Under the pieces are notes generated by a model, which saw only the letters and a program-made list of their open reading frames with translations, was not told the DNA's origin and ran no database searches. A program made the translations under genes and the position numbers. Of a stretch of 64,000 nt of DNA, positions 33,421 through 45,139 are shown in pieces (the first letter of the stretch is position 1; every line of letters starts with the position of its first letter). The DNA is from Lunularia cruciata (Eukaryota; Streptophyta; Marchantiopsida; Lunulariales; Lunulariaceae): assembly GCA_948567375.1 (NCBI GenBank), contig OX419760.1, positions 58,354,657-58,418,656 on the forward strand, given 5' to 3'.

Positions 33421-34176
33421 CTTGATCGGAGTGTAATCTTTTTGGCAGATCATCCAAAAACGTGTACACAAACTCTTGAACTATCTGATCAACCATTGCT
33501 TGATGAGACTCTTGGTCCTCCTCAGATTGTTTTTGTGCAATTGGCTTGATCCACACCGCAAATATAGACTTATCTTCCTCCAAAGCTTGCTCAATGGCTA
33601 CTTCGCTAACAAACTTCCCTTCTAAGGACTCATCTTTCTTCCAAGCTTGCTCTATGGTTGCCTTCTTGGCAAACTTCCCATCTTGGGACTCTTCTCCCTT
33701 CAAGGTTTGCTTTATAGTTACCTTCCCAACAAACTTTCCATCTTGGGACTGACTATTCTTAAGTGCCTTACTTAGAGGTGCCAAACAACCTAATAGGAAA
33801 TTCCTACCTTGGTGTTATACTTGAATTTTTTGTCGGGTCCAATCAAGTTGAACCTTATGACGTTCAAGCCAAGAATGATATCATAGTGTAGAGGTGCCAC
33901 TACAAACCTCATACACTCCAAATACTCCTTCCCAATCTTGAAGGTAACAAGATGCAAGGTCCGGGATGTAGAACCCTTTCTACCGTCCGCCATTATCAAT
34001 CTACATCCAATTATTGGCTTGATAGGAATACTCAATTCCTTTGCTACTTGCATAGATATACAATTCTCTGAACTTTTAGAATCAACCAAAATCCTACAAC
34101 CTCGATTAGATATCATACCTTGCAAGTGAAGCAAACTTGCATAGGTCAAGCCTTCAATCCCAATGGAACTAATCAA
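33421..34176 (-). pseudogene. Protease and linker of A2
   Basis: The frame 34176-33790 reads RILVDSKSSENCISMQVAKEL, an aspartic-protease loop with the Gly of D-S-G changed to Lys. It then has the flap-like TSRTLHLVTFKIG and YDIILGLNVIRFN. A second frame (33784-33371) is a repetitive linker: SQDGKFVGKVTIKQ, SQDGKFAKKATIEQ and SLEGKFVSEVAIEQ are three copies of a 22-residue unit before the RT region. The linker repeat is peculiar to this family and also traceable in A1 (near 36650-36800). Confidence 0.8.
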
Positions 34177-35362
34177 GCTTCCAATAAGTGGCTCAAAATC
34201 TCCTATTGGGATTCCTTGTTTCTTTGATTATTCCACTCTACAACCTCCACCTGGGTAACTTGTCGAGGTCACCCATTCTTGAGTAGACATTTAGCAATGC
34301 AATGCTCCAATTGGTGACAATAAAAAAATCACCATTTTGTCACAGTTTTTCTCTATCTGTAGTGCCAAATGGTCTTCGTTGAATGGCATCAATCTCCATT
34401 GGTGTTTGCTCCACTTTTGTGTAGTGTATCAGTAGGCTTTGTGGAGGTCGAGGTCAAGACCAAGTTGTTTCCACCAAAGAATCAAAACATTTGGCCAACC
34501 ACATGGCTTCCTCCAAGTGTTGTGGCTCTCACATGGTTACCTCTAATTTGGTTCTTGCCTTCAAGCCCCTCACAAATTGATCTAGAGCTTCACCGTCCAA
34601 TATATCTGGAATTTGCATGATGGTGTTTTGGAACTACGTGATGTAACTTCTTATAGAGCCAATTTTTTTCAACTCTACCAACTTATCCCATGCAGCTCGT
34701 GTGGCATTTATAGCTTGGAACCAACCAATTATTGTGCTCTTGAATTCTGCCCATTTCAAGATTAGTGCAACAATTTTTGATTTAGCTCACTCCACTCAGA
34801 ATCTCCACCAAAGCTTTGCTACTCCATCTAGTTGGCTAGAAGCCTAAAGAATCTATTTTTGCTCGTCTTGTAGATTGGTAGCTTCAAAATAACATTCACA
34901 ATCAAACACAAAATTCTTCATTGCACTCGTGAGATTCTTGCCTTCAAATACTTTAGGTTTAGGGAATCTGATCCGATCTTCTCATTCTCAAATTGATACT
35001 CTCTCTACATGCCTCTTGTCATGGAAGATCTTGTTCATCCAACAATTGAGTAAGGTGCTTTATTTTTTGCTGCATACCAAGGACAACATCGGGTATTGCC
35101 ACGATGGTTGCTTCTCTATTACATCACCCCTAATCTATCTAATTTATTAACATATAAAACAACACGTCCACCGTTCTCCATAAGTTACAACCGAAAGTAC
35201 CAAGGGTTCCTCAGATATGGTGATCATATGCATAAAATCTTGTCCAAAGTGTGAGGTGATGAATTGTGTGAAATGATGCTTGGGTAGTACTTGGACACAA
35301 AAATCTCAATGGTTTGGTGGAAGTGGATTTGGTGGTCCATAGATTCCATCTATCCCATTCCT
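34177..35362 (-). pseudogene. gag remnant of A2
   Basis: Only pieces are readable. Near 34300 the minus strand encodes a CCHC-type knuckle (YCHQLEHCIAKC) in a frame next to a stop. Upstream are capsid-like fragments and a stretch corresponding to A4's 4410-5160. Stops are frequent. Confidence 0.65.
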
Positions 35363-35374
35363 GCTCTGATACCA
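35363..35374 (-). other. Primer binding site of A2
   Basis: GCTCTGATACCA on the plus strand, i.e. TGGTATCAGAGC on the element strand, next to the 5' LTR. It fits initiator-methionine tRNA priming. Confidence 0.9.
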
Positions 35375-35375
35375 A

Positions 35376-35800
35376 TGTAAAAGACCAAAATTTAAGAGAG
35401 AAATAGGAGAATGGAAGTTCACATTGGGATGCTTGAATGTGGAAAAACTCCAAATGCCTAGCATGAGCTTCGGCTTTAGTATTTATAGATAGCATACAAG
35501 GCCCTTGAGAAGCTTCTCAAGAAGCTTCTTTGAGCCGCTTTCTTAGAGTGCAAGCCAAGTTAACCAAGAAGCTTCTCAAGAAGCTTCCTTCTAAAAGCCG
35601 TCTACTTGGCATGCAAGCTAAGCTAGTTCGAAGCTTCTAGAAACTTTCTTCTAGAAGCTACTTGCTCGGGGCACGAGTTAACTAGTCAAGAAGCTTCCCA
35701 AGAAGTTTACTAGATACTTTTGGAATATTCTAGGCTAATTTGGTTTATTCTCTACTTCATTAGCCTTACTAACTATGTCGCTACACTTCTTATTGTTACA
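35376..35800 (-). repeat. 5' LTR of A2
   Basis: Plus-strand ends TGTAAAAGACC and TATTGTTACA, 425 bp, with the GAAGCTTC/CTAGAAG-rich body of family A. Confidence 0.9.
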
Positions 35801-38476
35801 AGTAGGCTAATCAATAATGCCTTGATTTTCTCCTCTTCCATCTTGTTCCTCTCCGATAAGATCTTGTGATCCAAGAAGGTAACTTCCTTTTGCCAAAAGA
35901 TACACTTTGACTTCTTGTAATAAAATTTTCATTGACTTAATCATCTTAGGACTTCTCGCATATGATTTTTATATTATGCTTCTATCTTGCTATAGATTAA
36001 AATATCATCCAAGAACAATACCATGTACCAATCTAATTGCACATCCAGCAACCGATGCATTTGATCCATGAAGACTGTTGGAGTATTAGTGAGCCCAAAA
36101 GAAAGAACTTTCTACTCAAGATGCCCATACCTTGTGCAAAAATTAATCTTTTGCACATTTTCTATATCAATTGGAATACACAAATAGCTGCTTTGGAGAT
36201 CCAACATTGAGAAATATAGTGCTCCACTCAATTGATTAAGTAAATCATCAATTCAAGACAAGGGATATGCATTCTTCATTGTCTGTTTGTTGACATCATG
36301 ATAATCAATACAAAAGCAAAGTCCTCTATTCTTCTTTGGCACAAATAATATTGGTGCTCCTTGAGTAAATATACTATGCTGTATAGAATATTTCTCCAAC
36401 AACTCTATCAATGTTGTTCAAAACTCATGCAACTCCTTTGGTGAGATCCAATAGATTGGTCTACTCATTGGCGTACTTCTTGCCAATAACTCAATTTTGA
36501 AGGGCATACTCCAATCGGAGGGTAATGTTTTTGGGAGATCATCTAGAATACATTTGAAAACTCTTTAACTATTTGATTAACCATCACTTGATGAAGCTTT
36601 TTGCCTTTTCTAGATTCTCAATGCGTAATTGGTTTGATCCACACCATAAAAATAGATTTATCATCATTCAAAGCTTGTTGTATGGTTGCTTTATTGATAA
36701 ACTACACATCTTGGGACTTATCTTCCTTAAAAGCTTGATCTATGACTCATTTCTTGACAAACTTTCCATCTTGGGATTTATTATTCTTAGATATCTTACT
36801 CAAAGGTGCCAAACAACCTAATTGGAAATTTCTACCTTGGTATTGTACTTGAACTTATCATTGGGTCCAATTAAATTGAACAGTGTGGTGTTCAAGCTAA
36901 GGTAAACCTAGAATGATATCATAGTGTAGAGGTGCCACTACAAACCTTATATATTCCACATACTCCTTTTCAATCTTGAATGGCACAAGATGTGAGGTAT
37001 AGAATGCACACCCCTTTTTACCATCTGCCATAATTAATCTACTTTTAATTATTGGCTTTATAGGAATATTTAATTATTTTTCTAATTGTATGCACATACA
37101 ATTTTCTAAACTTCTAAAATCCACCAAAATCCTACAATCACAATCAGATATTATATCTTGCAAGAGAAGTAAACTTACATAGGTTGAGCTTTCAATCCCA
37201 TTGGAACTAATCAAGTTTTTTGTAGGTGGTTTGAAATCTCATATTAGGATTCTTCATTTCTTTGATCATTTTTCTTTGTAAACTCCACAAACAATGATTT
37301 TTTGAGGTAGTCCATTCTTGAATGGACATTCAACAATATGATATCCAATTTGGCAACAATTAAAATAACCACCATTTTGTTGCAATCTTTCTCTATCTAT
37401 AATGCCAAGTGGTGTATATTGGATGGCATCAATCTCTATTGGTGTTGCTTCCTCCACTTATGTGTAATGTATAAGTAGGTTTTGTGGAGGTCAAGGTCAA
37501 GGTCGAGACCAAGTTGCTGCAACCAAGGAATCAAAGTGTTCAGCCAGTTGCATGGCTTCCTCCAAGTGTGTTTAGTTCTCACATAATCATCTCTATTTTG
37601 GTTTGTGATTTAAAACCCCTCACAAATCAATCAAAGTTTCACCTTCTAGTATATCTAGAATTTGCATGATAGTGTTCTAGAATTATATGATGTAGCTTCT
37701 TATAAAGGCAGTCTGCTTCAACTTTGCCAACCTATCTTATACAACTCATGTGATATTTATAACTTGGAATCAATAATTATTGCACTCTTGAATTTTTTCC
37801 ATGTCAAGATGGGTGCAACAAATTGTTCAGCTTGTTCTATTCGGAACTACCACCATAGCTTTGCTACTCCATCCAATTGGCTAGAAGCCAAGAGAATTTG
37901 TTTCCTTGTTCCTTTCGGAACCACCACCATAGCTTTGCTACTCCATCCAATTGGCTAGAAGCCAAGAGAATTTGTTTCTGTTCATCTTGAAGACTTGTAG
38001 TTTCAAAGTAACCTTCATAGTTAAAAAAAATAATCTCCACTACACCTAGTAGATTCTTACCTTCAAATATTTGGGTTTTGGAAATTGGATTCACTCTTCC
38101 TCTTCTTGAAATGGTGCTCTCTATACCTACTCTTATTGTTGATGATCTTTTTCTTCCAACAATTGAGTAAGGTGCTTGATTTGTTATTCCATGGCAATGT
38201 TAACCTCAGGTATTGCCACTTTGAATACTACTTTATCAAACTACCTATAGTTGATTTAAATTAACATGTCAACCATTCTCCATAAGTTACAATCGGAAGT
38301 ACCAAAGGTTCAATAGACAAGGTGATAGCATTCAAAAAATTTAACCTAAAGTGTTAGATGATGAATTGAGTGAAATGATACTTGGGTAGTACATGGACAC
38401 CAAATCCCAATGGTTTGGAAAAAATGGATTTGATGGTCCTTAAATTCTATCCAACCCATTCGTGCTCTAATACCAA
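35801..38476 (-). pseudogene. gag, protease and RT of A1 (upstream half)
   Basis: Collinear with A2 32700-35375 but with many more mutations. RT words are readable near 35980-36300. A protease region lies near 36900-37200. The CCHC-like YFNCCQIGYHIVECP is encoded at about 37310-37360 (frame 37457-37266) after IDAIQYTPLGIIDRERLQQNGG. Capsid remains lie at 37670-38090, and a degenerate primer site (GCTCTAATACCA on the plus strand, 38464-38475) sits next to the LTR. A1 is clearly older than A2, as its role as host for the insertion requires. Confidence 0.8.
37841..37988. repeat. 74-bp tandem duplication in A1 gag
   Basis: TCGGAACTACCACCATAGCT at 37841 recurs as TCGGAACCACCACCATAGCT at 37915. 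The copies are near-identical through AGAGAATTTGTTTC. Confidence 0.9.
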
Positions 38477-38918
38477 TGTAAAAGACCAAGACCAAGGAAA
38501 GAAATAAGAGAATGGAAGATCAGAATGGAAAAACACATTGGGACATTCAAATAAGTGAAACTCCAAATGCCTAGCATGAGCTTGGGCTTTGGTATTTATA
38601 GCAAATCATACAAGGCTCTTGAAAAGCTTCTCAAGAAACTTTCTCAAAGACACTTTTTTAGAGTGCAAGTCAAGCTAATCAGGAAAATTCTCAAAAAGCT
38701 TCATTCTAGAAGTCTCCTACTTGGCATGCAAGCTAAGCTAGCCAAGAAAATTTCCAACAAACTTCCCTCTAGATGTCACTTACTTGGCATGCAAGTTAAA
38801 CTAGCCAAGAAGCTTACCAAGAAATTTCCTCCTATGAGTCTAGTTGGCATGCACGGTACCCAATACTTGGAAGGTACCAAGAAGCTTCCTAGATGCTTCT
38901 AGAATATTCTAGGCTAAT
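38477..38918 (-). repeat. 5' LTR of A1, outer end missing
   Basis: Begins TGTAAAAGACC. Follows the family-A LTR to AATATTCTAGGCTAA and then diverges, so the terminal TATTGTTACA is lost. Confidence 0.8.
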
Positions 38919-39059
38919 AACTTTCTATCCTTTCCTTCACTATGGTCAGATTGGAGTAGAGGTTTGCAATCTTCCTTGATGGAGAGACATTGTCAACATA
39001 CAATAAATTCTCTCTTAATTGACTCATCCATTCTTCCAGCCACTAGAGCACATCTTTGT

Positions 39060-39980
39060 TTGTGCTCCAGCAAGTATGTATGCTCTTGGATCCTATCTCT
39101 ATATTGATGAGATGCCACCTAATTTTGGTCCACCTGTTTGGCTCTTTGTCAATAACTTGTGAGTGTGGTTTCACACTTGTGAGTGTGGTTTTACACTAGA
39201 TGCAATAGCCATCCAATGATATGATGTCCTTGTGGAGGACAAAGGATAACTACCCATGATGGCATCAATGATATAGGGTTTGCTATAGCATGAGAGAGTG
39301 TATATCTTGCTTGGAGGGAGTGTTTGTACGCAATGTATTGCATACAACACATGTCAAAGTAAACTTATATTTGATGCAAGATGATTAGGTGATAGTGGCG
39401 GATATTGTGGTTACATACCTTACACATGATGTAGAGAATGACTACTCATCCTCTGGGATGGGTAGTGAGCAGAATAGTAGTCACAAGATCACTTCTTTGT
39501 TCCTCTAGCCTTGGAGTTATATGGAGCTATGGACACAATGTTTAATAGATTTGTGAAGGAGTGCATGAGAGTTTGTCATATTAGATGTCAAGGGAGGTCA
39601 CACTCTCACACTCATACATTATAAAATACTTTAGACCGCATGTGTCCATTGTTCTAGAGAACATGAGTCGGTGCAATCCATAAGAAAGTAATCATACTAG
39701 GTGATATTTCTTCGGATACTCTAGTAATTTGTAAACTTTCCTAACTTGCATAACTTAAATATCTTAGGTGTAATAGAGCAAATTTATCATATTGATACTA
39801 GTAGGGCCTAGTTCCATTTTACCTCTCCCTTGTAAAGCTTGATGGGGTCTTCCCTCCTTCATGAGTTCTACTTGGTCGCCTCTTTTCTTATGTTGTATCC
39901 TCTTCTTATGTTGTATCCTCGTGGGGCTTGATGCGATCTTCCTCTCTTCCTTGTTATCCCGCGCGGTTCGCCTTTTTATG
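39060..39980 (+). pseudogene. LINE relic, copy 1: REL-endonuclease C-terminus and 3' UTR
   Basis: Homologous in inverted orientation to the LINE copy at 58021-58900. Recognisable are TCECG (partly duplicated at 39147-39190), TLDAIAIQ, then near 39340 VKVNLYL-DD and ADIVVT, the endonuclease core, followed by the tail words CTCTAGCCTTGGAGTTATATGG (39507) and GGATTGCACCG-like sequence. The 3' part holds a short internal duplication (CTTATGTTGTATCCTC twice). It ends near 39978 with GGTTCGCCTTTTT. R2-like endonucleases nick target DNA to prime reverse transcription. Many stops make this copy dead. The RT domain is absent (5' truncation). The stretch 38919-39060 has no recognisable feature. Confidence 0.7.
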
Positions 39981-41948
39981 TGATCTGGATCATCCGTTTT
40001 TGTTCCCATCACTCAAATAACCTCCTAGGATCGTACCATGCCGGAATCTTATGTGAACTGTAGCATGCCGAATATGTTGGGCGAACGTATCTCAATATTG
40101 TCGATCTCGAATTCATGTGAGCATTGAAGGAAAAGCAAGCCGGACCGACGGGGAGTATCACGTCTTTCGGAGGCCATGTACAAACGCTCGATTTCCAGCG
40201 TCAACCTTCCCAGATGTGCTCAGGCTTCCAGCACATTTTAAGCACAAGAATCCAGAGCGATTAGGCCTCATCCAGAGTCTTGATGAGACCTATTCTTCCA
40301 CCCGAGCGTTAGCGCACGATCCACTACAAGTTACAAGCTAAAAGGTATAGAACTAAATAAACAATGTTACTTGCAATATGATTCAAACATATTTAATGTC
40401 ATGAGTGCTAATTTTTCTTTTGCATATGGTCTAGGATTAATCTCATGTTCGATGGAGGTACTAGCTCGAAAATGAGAGAAAATAAATTACAATATTAGAT
40501 TAAGTAATGTTCTGTTTAGGTAAGTAAAATTATATGGTAATGCCTACAAATAAGTATGTCAATCTTGTACCACAAGATAGAGTTGGTATACTGTAATTTA
40601 CCTCCAGTAAGTTTATAATGACTATAATGGAATCCCAGTCCTAAGTTCTCTATGAATTTTAACAGAATGAATGATTGAGAACATGGTGAACTCTATTTTC
40701 TGCTTTACAAAAATAGAAGATATTCTAGAAAAATCATTATCTTGAAGTTTCAAATCTGATGCAAATTCAACTCACTTTGAAATTTATAGCCACAAAGCCA
40801 TTACAGTATTCCACGTCAAGTTGCTTCAATTTGATCTAGTATTACCCCTTGAACATTTTAGAAAATAATCTGATTGATGGTTGTAAAATCGATAATAGAA
40901 GTATTCCTAATAAATTCTGATTTTCTCTACTAAAGTGGTTCATACCAACTAGTTTCTGAAAGATCAAATTTGAAGAAAAATATGCTTGATCTTACCCTAA
41001 ACGGCCAAAGATGGGGTCTTCCATCCTTCATGTGTTCTTCGTGGTCGCCTTTTTTCGCCCTAAACGGCCAAATCTACTTTTCGGAACGTACCACAATGCC
41101 TTGTCAAGTCAAATGGTCTTAAAGTTCCAGTTTGCTCGAGGAGTAAATATTTTCACCCGCTAACTGTGCCTCAAATAGAAGTACTCCTTGAGAGACGGGA
41201 ACAGTCGGACTATAAACATCTTTAAATCAATGTGATAGTTTTAACATAATTTGATCTTCGATTGCAGTCGAAGTGAACCATCTCCAAAGAGCGATGGATT
41301 GCTCACCCGCACTAGGCCTTCATCTTGACTGAAAATTTCAACCTTTACCCGTCTACTGTATGGGCAGCTTAATTTGCCTTCATGCGTTTTGCACGGGTGG
41401 AAGACCTCACTTCTAAAATGTCTTGTAAGTAGCCGAATGCATCGCCGGTGCCGAAATGGAAGTTGTTGAAAGGCCCTTGCCGGTTCCGGAAGCTATATAC
41501 ATGGAAACCGGCTTTTAGAACGCATTACTCCTTTGTGCTCCTGTCCCCGACCTCTCCTAGTTCATTCAAGTGAATGAACTTGGAAGGTGTCTCAGATGTG
41601 AGTGGTATCATCTGAAGGTCGTGGTTTATTCGGATCGGAGGGTGTCACAGATATAAGTCTTATCGTCTGAAGCTCTTTGATGATGGATGGTACAATTCCG
41701 TGTATGTTGTGTAGCTGGTGACCCTTCTCATGTCTGGACGATCACGACCATTCTGACGTTCTGATTCTCAAATCCAAACTTTTGTGCTAGATCAAGGTCA
41801 GTTTCCATTGGAATGCTCAATTTTGTTGATCCAAGAAGTTCCAGAGGTTAAAGCGAAAGGAGAACGTCGCCCTCTTCAACTCGTGGCAAGTTTTGTTTAA
41901 ATTAGCCGTAACCATAGTAGCTCTTGAAAAACATGCCATCTTTGTGGT
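39981..41948. other. Low-copy intergenic stretch, no gene recognised
   Basis: GC content rises relative to the transposons. A 74-codon frame at 40117-40341 has no motif. Noted structures: a 10-bp-arm palindrome AGTTCATTCA/TGAATGAACT at 41559-41580 and a diverged tandem pair GGTGTC-CAGAT-T-AGT near 41587 and 41641. Confidence 0.5.
41010..41057 (+). mobile_element. 48-bp LINE 3'-end insertion with 15-bp target duplication
   Basis: CCCTAAACGGCCAAA occurs at 40995-41009 and again at 41058-41072. Between them lies a 48-bp segment (GATGGGGTCTTCCATCCTTC ... GTGGTCGCCTTTTTTCG) matching the extreme 3' end of both LINE copies (39845-39890 and the complement of 58021-58075). This is an extremely 5'-truncated, target-primed insertion. 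Confidence 0.85.
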
Positions 41949-42112
41949 TGATTAGGCTGATCATGATCTGCAAAGAAGGCTGGATGATCAAGAAGTGACG
42001 AGAAAAGTACACATGCATCTTTAGGTTGGAACTAAGTGTAGTCGAATTAGTCTTCAATTTTGTTCATCCATCCCATCGATGAACAAAATTTGACGAATGT
42101 TGAATCAGATAA
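41949..42112 (+). repeat. Upstream direct repeat flanking the NB-ARC-ARM gene
   Basis: Shares TAGTCGAATTAGT-TTCAA, TTTTGTTCATCC-TCC-ATCGA, GATCATGATCT and GATA-CCATGG with 49020-49290 in the same order and orientation. It lies 500 bp upstream of the coding region. Confidence 0.7.
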
Positions 42113-42546
42113 CCATGGAGTGTCTACCAACCACGTGAAAGGAGCTCTACTTCTCCGATACCTGAAATATACTTACTCCATGGTGGTCCCAATGATTATC
42201 AGGCATTGTGCAGGAATTCGAAATCTTAGTTTCGGAGGCTTCGGCGAGAATGGATACAGATACATAGATATAAACGGATCACTCTGGCGTTTGTAGAGCA
42301 GAATCGGAATCCAGCCCTTCGTATCAGGCACTTGTCGAATTCTTGACAGCAATCATGGTATTCCCTAATTGAATCGTTTACCGTAACTGACTATTGCTAC
42401 TTGAAGATTTCGTCGGATGAAACAATTTCTTGCTACTCTATCCTCCGACACTATTTCATTTCACAGTGTATAGACCCATCCTATTGAGATCTTTCTATAC
42501 GTGTGGAACCCAGGGCAACAATTAAGATATGGTGGGGCAGAGTGGC
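42113..42546. other. Upstream region of the NB-ARC-ARM gene
   Basis: No exon identified. An open frame at 42060-42296 overlaps the direct repeat and has no motif. Confidence 0.4.
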
Positions 42547-42553
42547 TATAAAT
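42547..42553 (+). promoter_or_regulatory. TATA box candidate for the NB-ARC-ARM gene
   Basis: TATAAAT in GGCTATAAATCAG lies 51 bp before the in-frame ATG at 42604, a suitable distance for a TATA-driven start with a short leader. A second AT-rich word, TATAATAAAT, follows at 42569. If instead the TTTGCAG at 42651-42657 is an intron end, this is not the promoter. Confidence 0.4.
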
Positions 42554-42603
42554 CAGAGCTGGTTACCTATAATAAATTCGCGTCAACTAGCTAGTTGAAC
42601 CGG

Positions 42604-45103
42604 ATGAAAGATCTAAGCGCTGTAATACACATCAAACTTGATATCTGCGTTTTGCAGGTGGAGGTCAAGTCCGAAGGTCCGGAAGAACCTTGTTTCTCTC
42701 CTGCCAGAAATGACTTGAAATTAGTGCACACGGTAGATTCAGAATCTTTCGGCAAGTCTCGTTCCTTCATTGTGAGTAGAGGGGGTATCGAAGCTTACGT
42801 CCGACGAGAGAGAACGGAGAGACTCATTTTGGATGCGTTAGAAGACAAAGATGGACCAACTGTGGTTCTATTACACGGTAACCCTGGGGCGGGGAAATCT
42901 ACCTTAGCTAGATATATAGGTGTTCATTACTCAACCTATAATCAGCAGCTGCAAGCCCAAATCCAACCTGTCGTGGGATCTGGCAGTTCTAGTTTACTCC
43001 ACTCTCAGCGGTATACAAATTTTACCGTCGTTTTCTTAGAATGTGGGCTTGGGGCCAGTCCCAGATCAAAGCAACTAGAGCTCCTCCAGAACCTTAGTCC
43101 AGAAACAGAGATAGAAGTTACTGAAGAAGTAAAGATCCAGGATATTGTCAAGATCGAAAGCAGATTACGAAGGATTCTCGAGTTGCGAGAAACACTCATT
43201 ATCCTAGATGATGACTGGGATTTTCTCATCGTGTGCGCCTTTCTTCGGCTTGTGGAAAGCTCAAGCCGTAGTAATGTTAAACTTTTAGTAACTTCTCGGA
43301 AATCCCTGTTATGGTCAATGTCTACATCAATAGAAATTATGCGGACAACTGTGGCCGAAGCACAGCAGATTCTTGCGAGCCATGCAGGACTGGCGCACAA
43401 CGATATACCATCACCTTTGAAGGTTTGAATTCAAAACATTTCTTGTTCACCAATTCAAATTTGTTGCAGGCGATGTTAATTCGTGAAGGTGCGGATCGAA
43501 TCTAGGGACAGCTTGAAGAGAGTTTCTATATCTCGTTTGTGGACAAGTTCTGTAAAGATCAGGGTTTCTAACAATATGTTATACGCATATTCTCTTGGAA
43601 TTTTCTGGGCCGTTAAGTAGGTATAGTATAGTTTTCTCTAGACCAATCACTAAGTCTATTAAGTTATAATTCAAAATCTACATAGACCTGGAGGAACTTG
43701 CTGTCTATGATACGGTCTGCACAGTGAGAGACTGTTGTGCAATTCCTAAATCTATTAATTGAGGTCGCAGTCTATGAAATCCAATTAATATTGGCATACT
43801 TCCCTTGGTTTGCAATTTTTTGTCTTCCACACTAACAGTAGAATATGTTTCCAAAATTTTTAATTGTCAGGATGTTGTTCATCGTTTGGTGGAACAAACT
43901 CAGTGTAACGCACTGGCTCTGGCGATGGTGGGGACGAGGATAAGCAGGAGCAAGAACTCAGATCGTGAAGAGTGGGAAACGGTGGCAAGAAGCTACTCAA
44001 GCGCAGTGATGCAAGAATTCGTTGGAGAAGACATACATTCAACTTCCCAGCCGGTACTTGATTTACGATACAAATGGTCTATTGGGCAGACATTGTTGAT
44101 GACGTACAGAGATTTACCACCGGATTCCAAACGACTGCTCATCTTAATTGCTAGCAGTCACAGCAAATCCATACCCCGTCATGTTCTGTGCACTCTCTTC
44201 ACCAGACTACAGCTTTCAGTCGGAGGAGATCCGTCGCTTTTCCAGGATCACTTGAAACGACTGATGGAAAATGGAACGATGCTGCAAGTCCAGGACCATT
44301 TCGAATTAATCTTTGATCCTGAGAGTACAGTTTCATACTGGAAAAAGGGTGCTCCATACGAGACTTTTGGATTGCATGACATGCAACGAGAGTTCATCAT
44401 CGAGCACGAGGAGACGAGAAAGGACGTCGAAAAGGTGATGGCTCACTTGCTGGGTACTACGGTGGATAAGAAACAATCTTCGCAAACATGTGCAGGGAGC
44501 GGTGAAATCCCAAGGAGTAAACACCTTGACGACAGTGTCCTGGCACTCTGCAGTCTCTTCTTACGGGAGCAATATGCGAAGGAAGCAAGCAGAAACCTCG
44601 AAATGAGTGACCTCCATGCGGAGTACAGCCGTCTGAAAGAGCTAAGGAGTGCACTGGGGCCTCTTGTGTTTGTCATGCGAGATCAAGCCGTGGAATGCAA
44701 CAAGGATTTGCAGTTGATTCGCTGTGCAAGGCAGGTAGGGGTTGGACCTGCTTGCGGGAAATGTATTACGTGTGTGCTTTACTGTTATAGTTGCAAGAAC
44801 GATCTGATAATGCTGAAGTGGGAGTACTAGCAGTAACTGGTTTTGACTGATGGGACCCCGGACCACACATACTCTTATTTCTGAACCACATTTACCTTTA
44901 TTACAATAATGAAATATAGATACAGTCCTTAGAGTAATACAAGTCTGCGTGCTAACTGAAAGTATCTTGTGCACATGTGAAGATCGAATTCCGATCATGA
45001 ACTATATTATTCTGGCTTATCGGGAGTTCAATTGCAGATGTATTCGTTGGAAATGCATGATAAGTAGTACATTTGAATCAAAGGTCTGCTCTAGACCGAT
45101 GTG

Positions 45104-45139
<36 letters not shown>

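Larger units (their letters stand above)
30152..35800 (-). mobile_element. Family A chromovirus copy A2, complete but decayed, nested in A1
   Basis: On the minus strand: 5' LTR (35376-35800), primer site, gag, protease, RT, RNase H, integrase, chromodomain, 3' LTR (30152-30586). The flanks, GCTTCTATAGCATC on one side and TAGGCTAATCAATAATGCC on the other, are the two halves of A1's reverse-transcriptase gene, matching A2's own CTCTATAACATC...TAGGCCAATCAGTAATGGCC at 32690-32730. A 5-bp target duplication is no longer clear. Element length about 5.65 kb. Confidence 0.9.
18756..38918 (-). mobile_element. Family A chromovirus copy A1, split by three nested insertions
   Basis: Read on the minus strand: 5' LTR (38477-38918), primer site, gag and protease remains, reverse transcriptase (35801-36900), interruption by element A2, RNase H and integrase start (29126-30151), interruption by an unidentified 2.2-kb segment, integrase (26690-26946), interruption by element B, integrase C-terminus with chromodomain (19300-20078), then the 3' LTR (18756-19263). 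Joining these pieces on paper restores colinearity with the uninterrupted copy A2, which is the main evidence. All coding parts are heavily mutated. Confidence 0.85.

Noticed and set aside
40117..40341. 74-codon open frame between the LINE relic and the receptor gene
   Set aside because: No motif or promoter evidence. Its length is expected by chance at this GC content.
40995..41072. CCCTAAA words as an interstitial telomere
   Set aside because: Only a single unit per copy, and both are explained as a target duplication around a LINE fragment.
41559..41580. AGTTCATTCA/TGAATGAACT palindrome as an operator
   Set aside because: A single 22-bp palindrome in plant intergenic DNA without a second copy or nearby start site is weak evidence; noted only within the intergenic entry.
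42060..42296. Possible upstream exon of the NB-ARC-ARM gene
   Set aside because: It overlaps a direct repeat that also occurs downstream, has no splice donor in a suitable phase that I could defend, and contains no known N-terminal NLR domain.
44333..44998. Minus-strand open frames over the NB-ARC exons
   Set aside because: They are antisense shadows of the conserved plus-strand NB-ARC reading frame.
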